Shown one piece after another: positions 14,047 through 14,260 of a stretch of DNA of 14,260 bases (the stretch's first letter is position 1; the number at the start of each line of letters is the position of its first letter). Position numbers and translations under genes: made by a program. Under the pieces are notes generated by a model, which searched no databases, was not told the DNA's origin, and saw nothing but the letters and a program-made list of their open reading frames with translations. Source of the DNA: a bacterium (GTDB lineage Bacteria; Patescibacteriota; Microgenomatia; Daviesbacterales; UBA10151). The stretch is from assembly GCA_027364775.1 (NCBI GenBank), contig DAHXOS010000006.1, forward strand, positions 1 through 14,260, in the 5' to 3' direction.

Positions 14047-14260
14047 TACTTTTATTTACCTTTTTAGCCCAGTAGTTACTTGCTTCAAGTAAAGTATCAA
14101 AAGTGCCTGCATCTCTCCAATAACCTTTTAATTTATGAGCTCTTAAAGTTCCTTCTTTAATATAAATATTATTAACATCTGTAATCTCTAACTCTCCTCG
14201 ATCAGACGGTTTTAAATCCTTAATAAAATCAAAAACCCTCAAGTCATAAATATATAAACC
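14039..14260 (-). CDS. rmlA: RmlA-type glucose-1-phosphate nucleotidyltransferase, C-terminal part (cut by window edge)
   Basis: Only the last 73 residues are in the window, and the frame is open to the right edge. Visible motifs are GLYIYD (1-6 of the fragment), LKPSDRGELEITDVNNIYI (the EITD Asp ligates the catalytic magnesium in RmlA-type enzymes), GYWRDAGTFDTLLEASNYW and a short charged tail. This is the signature of enzymes that couple glucose-1-phosphate with dTTP to make dTDP-glucose. The protein ends about ten residues after LLEASNYW. That fits the shorter RmlA forms (about 240 residues) rather than the 290-residue E. coli type with an extra C-terminal helical domain. A TTG at 14242 could be mistaken for a start, but in-frame conserved residues lie upstream of it. 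The stop TGA overlaps the RmlC-like start by eight bases. It feeds the reactions encoded downstream. Confidence 0.88.
   Translation of the reverse strand, partial: GLYIYDLRVFDFIKDLKPSDRGELEITDVNNIYIKEGTLRAHKLKGYWRDAGTFDTLLEASNYWAKKVNKSND

Noticed and set aside
14240..14242. TTG as the start of a small 67-residue gene
   Set aside because: Conserved RmlA residues GLYIYD continue in frame upstream to the window edge, so this is the tail of a longer gene.

Overview
This is a gene-packed, low-GC window. One sampled 60-base line in the nucleotide-sugar half is 38% GC, and lines in the AT-richest membrane gene are 20-22% GC. Apart from one gene, everything reads leftwards on the minus strand as a cell-surface glycan or protein-glycosylation locus. 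Genes overlap by 4-11 bases or sit 2-40 bases apart. TGA is used as a normal stop, and most starts have no Shine-Dalgarno sequence. With the gene content (many GT-C membrane proteins, polyprenyl-phosphate-sugar synthases, a GT2-GtrA fusion), this suggests a streamlined ultra-small bacterium of the Candidate Phyla Radiation (Patescibacteria, perhaps Microgenomates-like). An archaeon is a weaker alternative. No rRNA, tRNA or ribosomal protein gene is present to settle it.

Right end (about 10445-14260, the upstream end of the minus-strand run): nucleotide-sugar supply. In transcription order: the C-terminus of an RmlA-type glucose-1-phosphate nucleotidyltransferase, an RmlC-like epimerase, an RmlD-like reductase, a divergent GDP-mannose 4,6-dehydratase, and a DegT/DnrJ/EryC1 PLP-dependent sugar aminotransferase. 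No RmlB is visible. The set points to deoxy- and aminodeoxy-sugar nucleotides.

Centre (7318-10422): a GT2 synthase fused to a GtrA membrane domain, then the only plus-strand gene (8048-9232, a PIG-V-like GT-C membrane protein), then a second Dpm1-like GT2. The plus-strand gene overlaps its right neighbour's stop by 4 bases. It shares a 28-base divergent spacer with its left neighbour, and that spacer holds overlapping -10-like elements.

Left end (1-7321): five large membrane proteins and one further GT2. Two tandem GT-C paralogues carry a shared DxGRD motif (5783-7321 and 4253-5779). They are followed by an Alg5-like GT2 (3511-4260), a PMT/ArnT-like GT39 protein (1917-3470), and two tandem YfhO/PTPS-related membrane proteins, the second cut by the window edge.

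Inferred workflow: soluble enzymes make NDP-deoxy/amino sugars; the three GT2 enzymes load sugars onto polyprenyl phosphate at the inner face of the membrane; lipid-linked sugars are flipped (GtrA-like domain); and the six GT-C type proteins transfer them to an acceptor outside the cytoplasm, such as an S-layer protein or surface polysaccharide. There is no gene-free stretch of 300 bases; the longest spacer is 40 bases.
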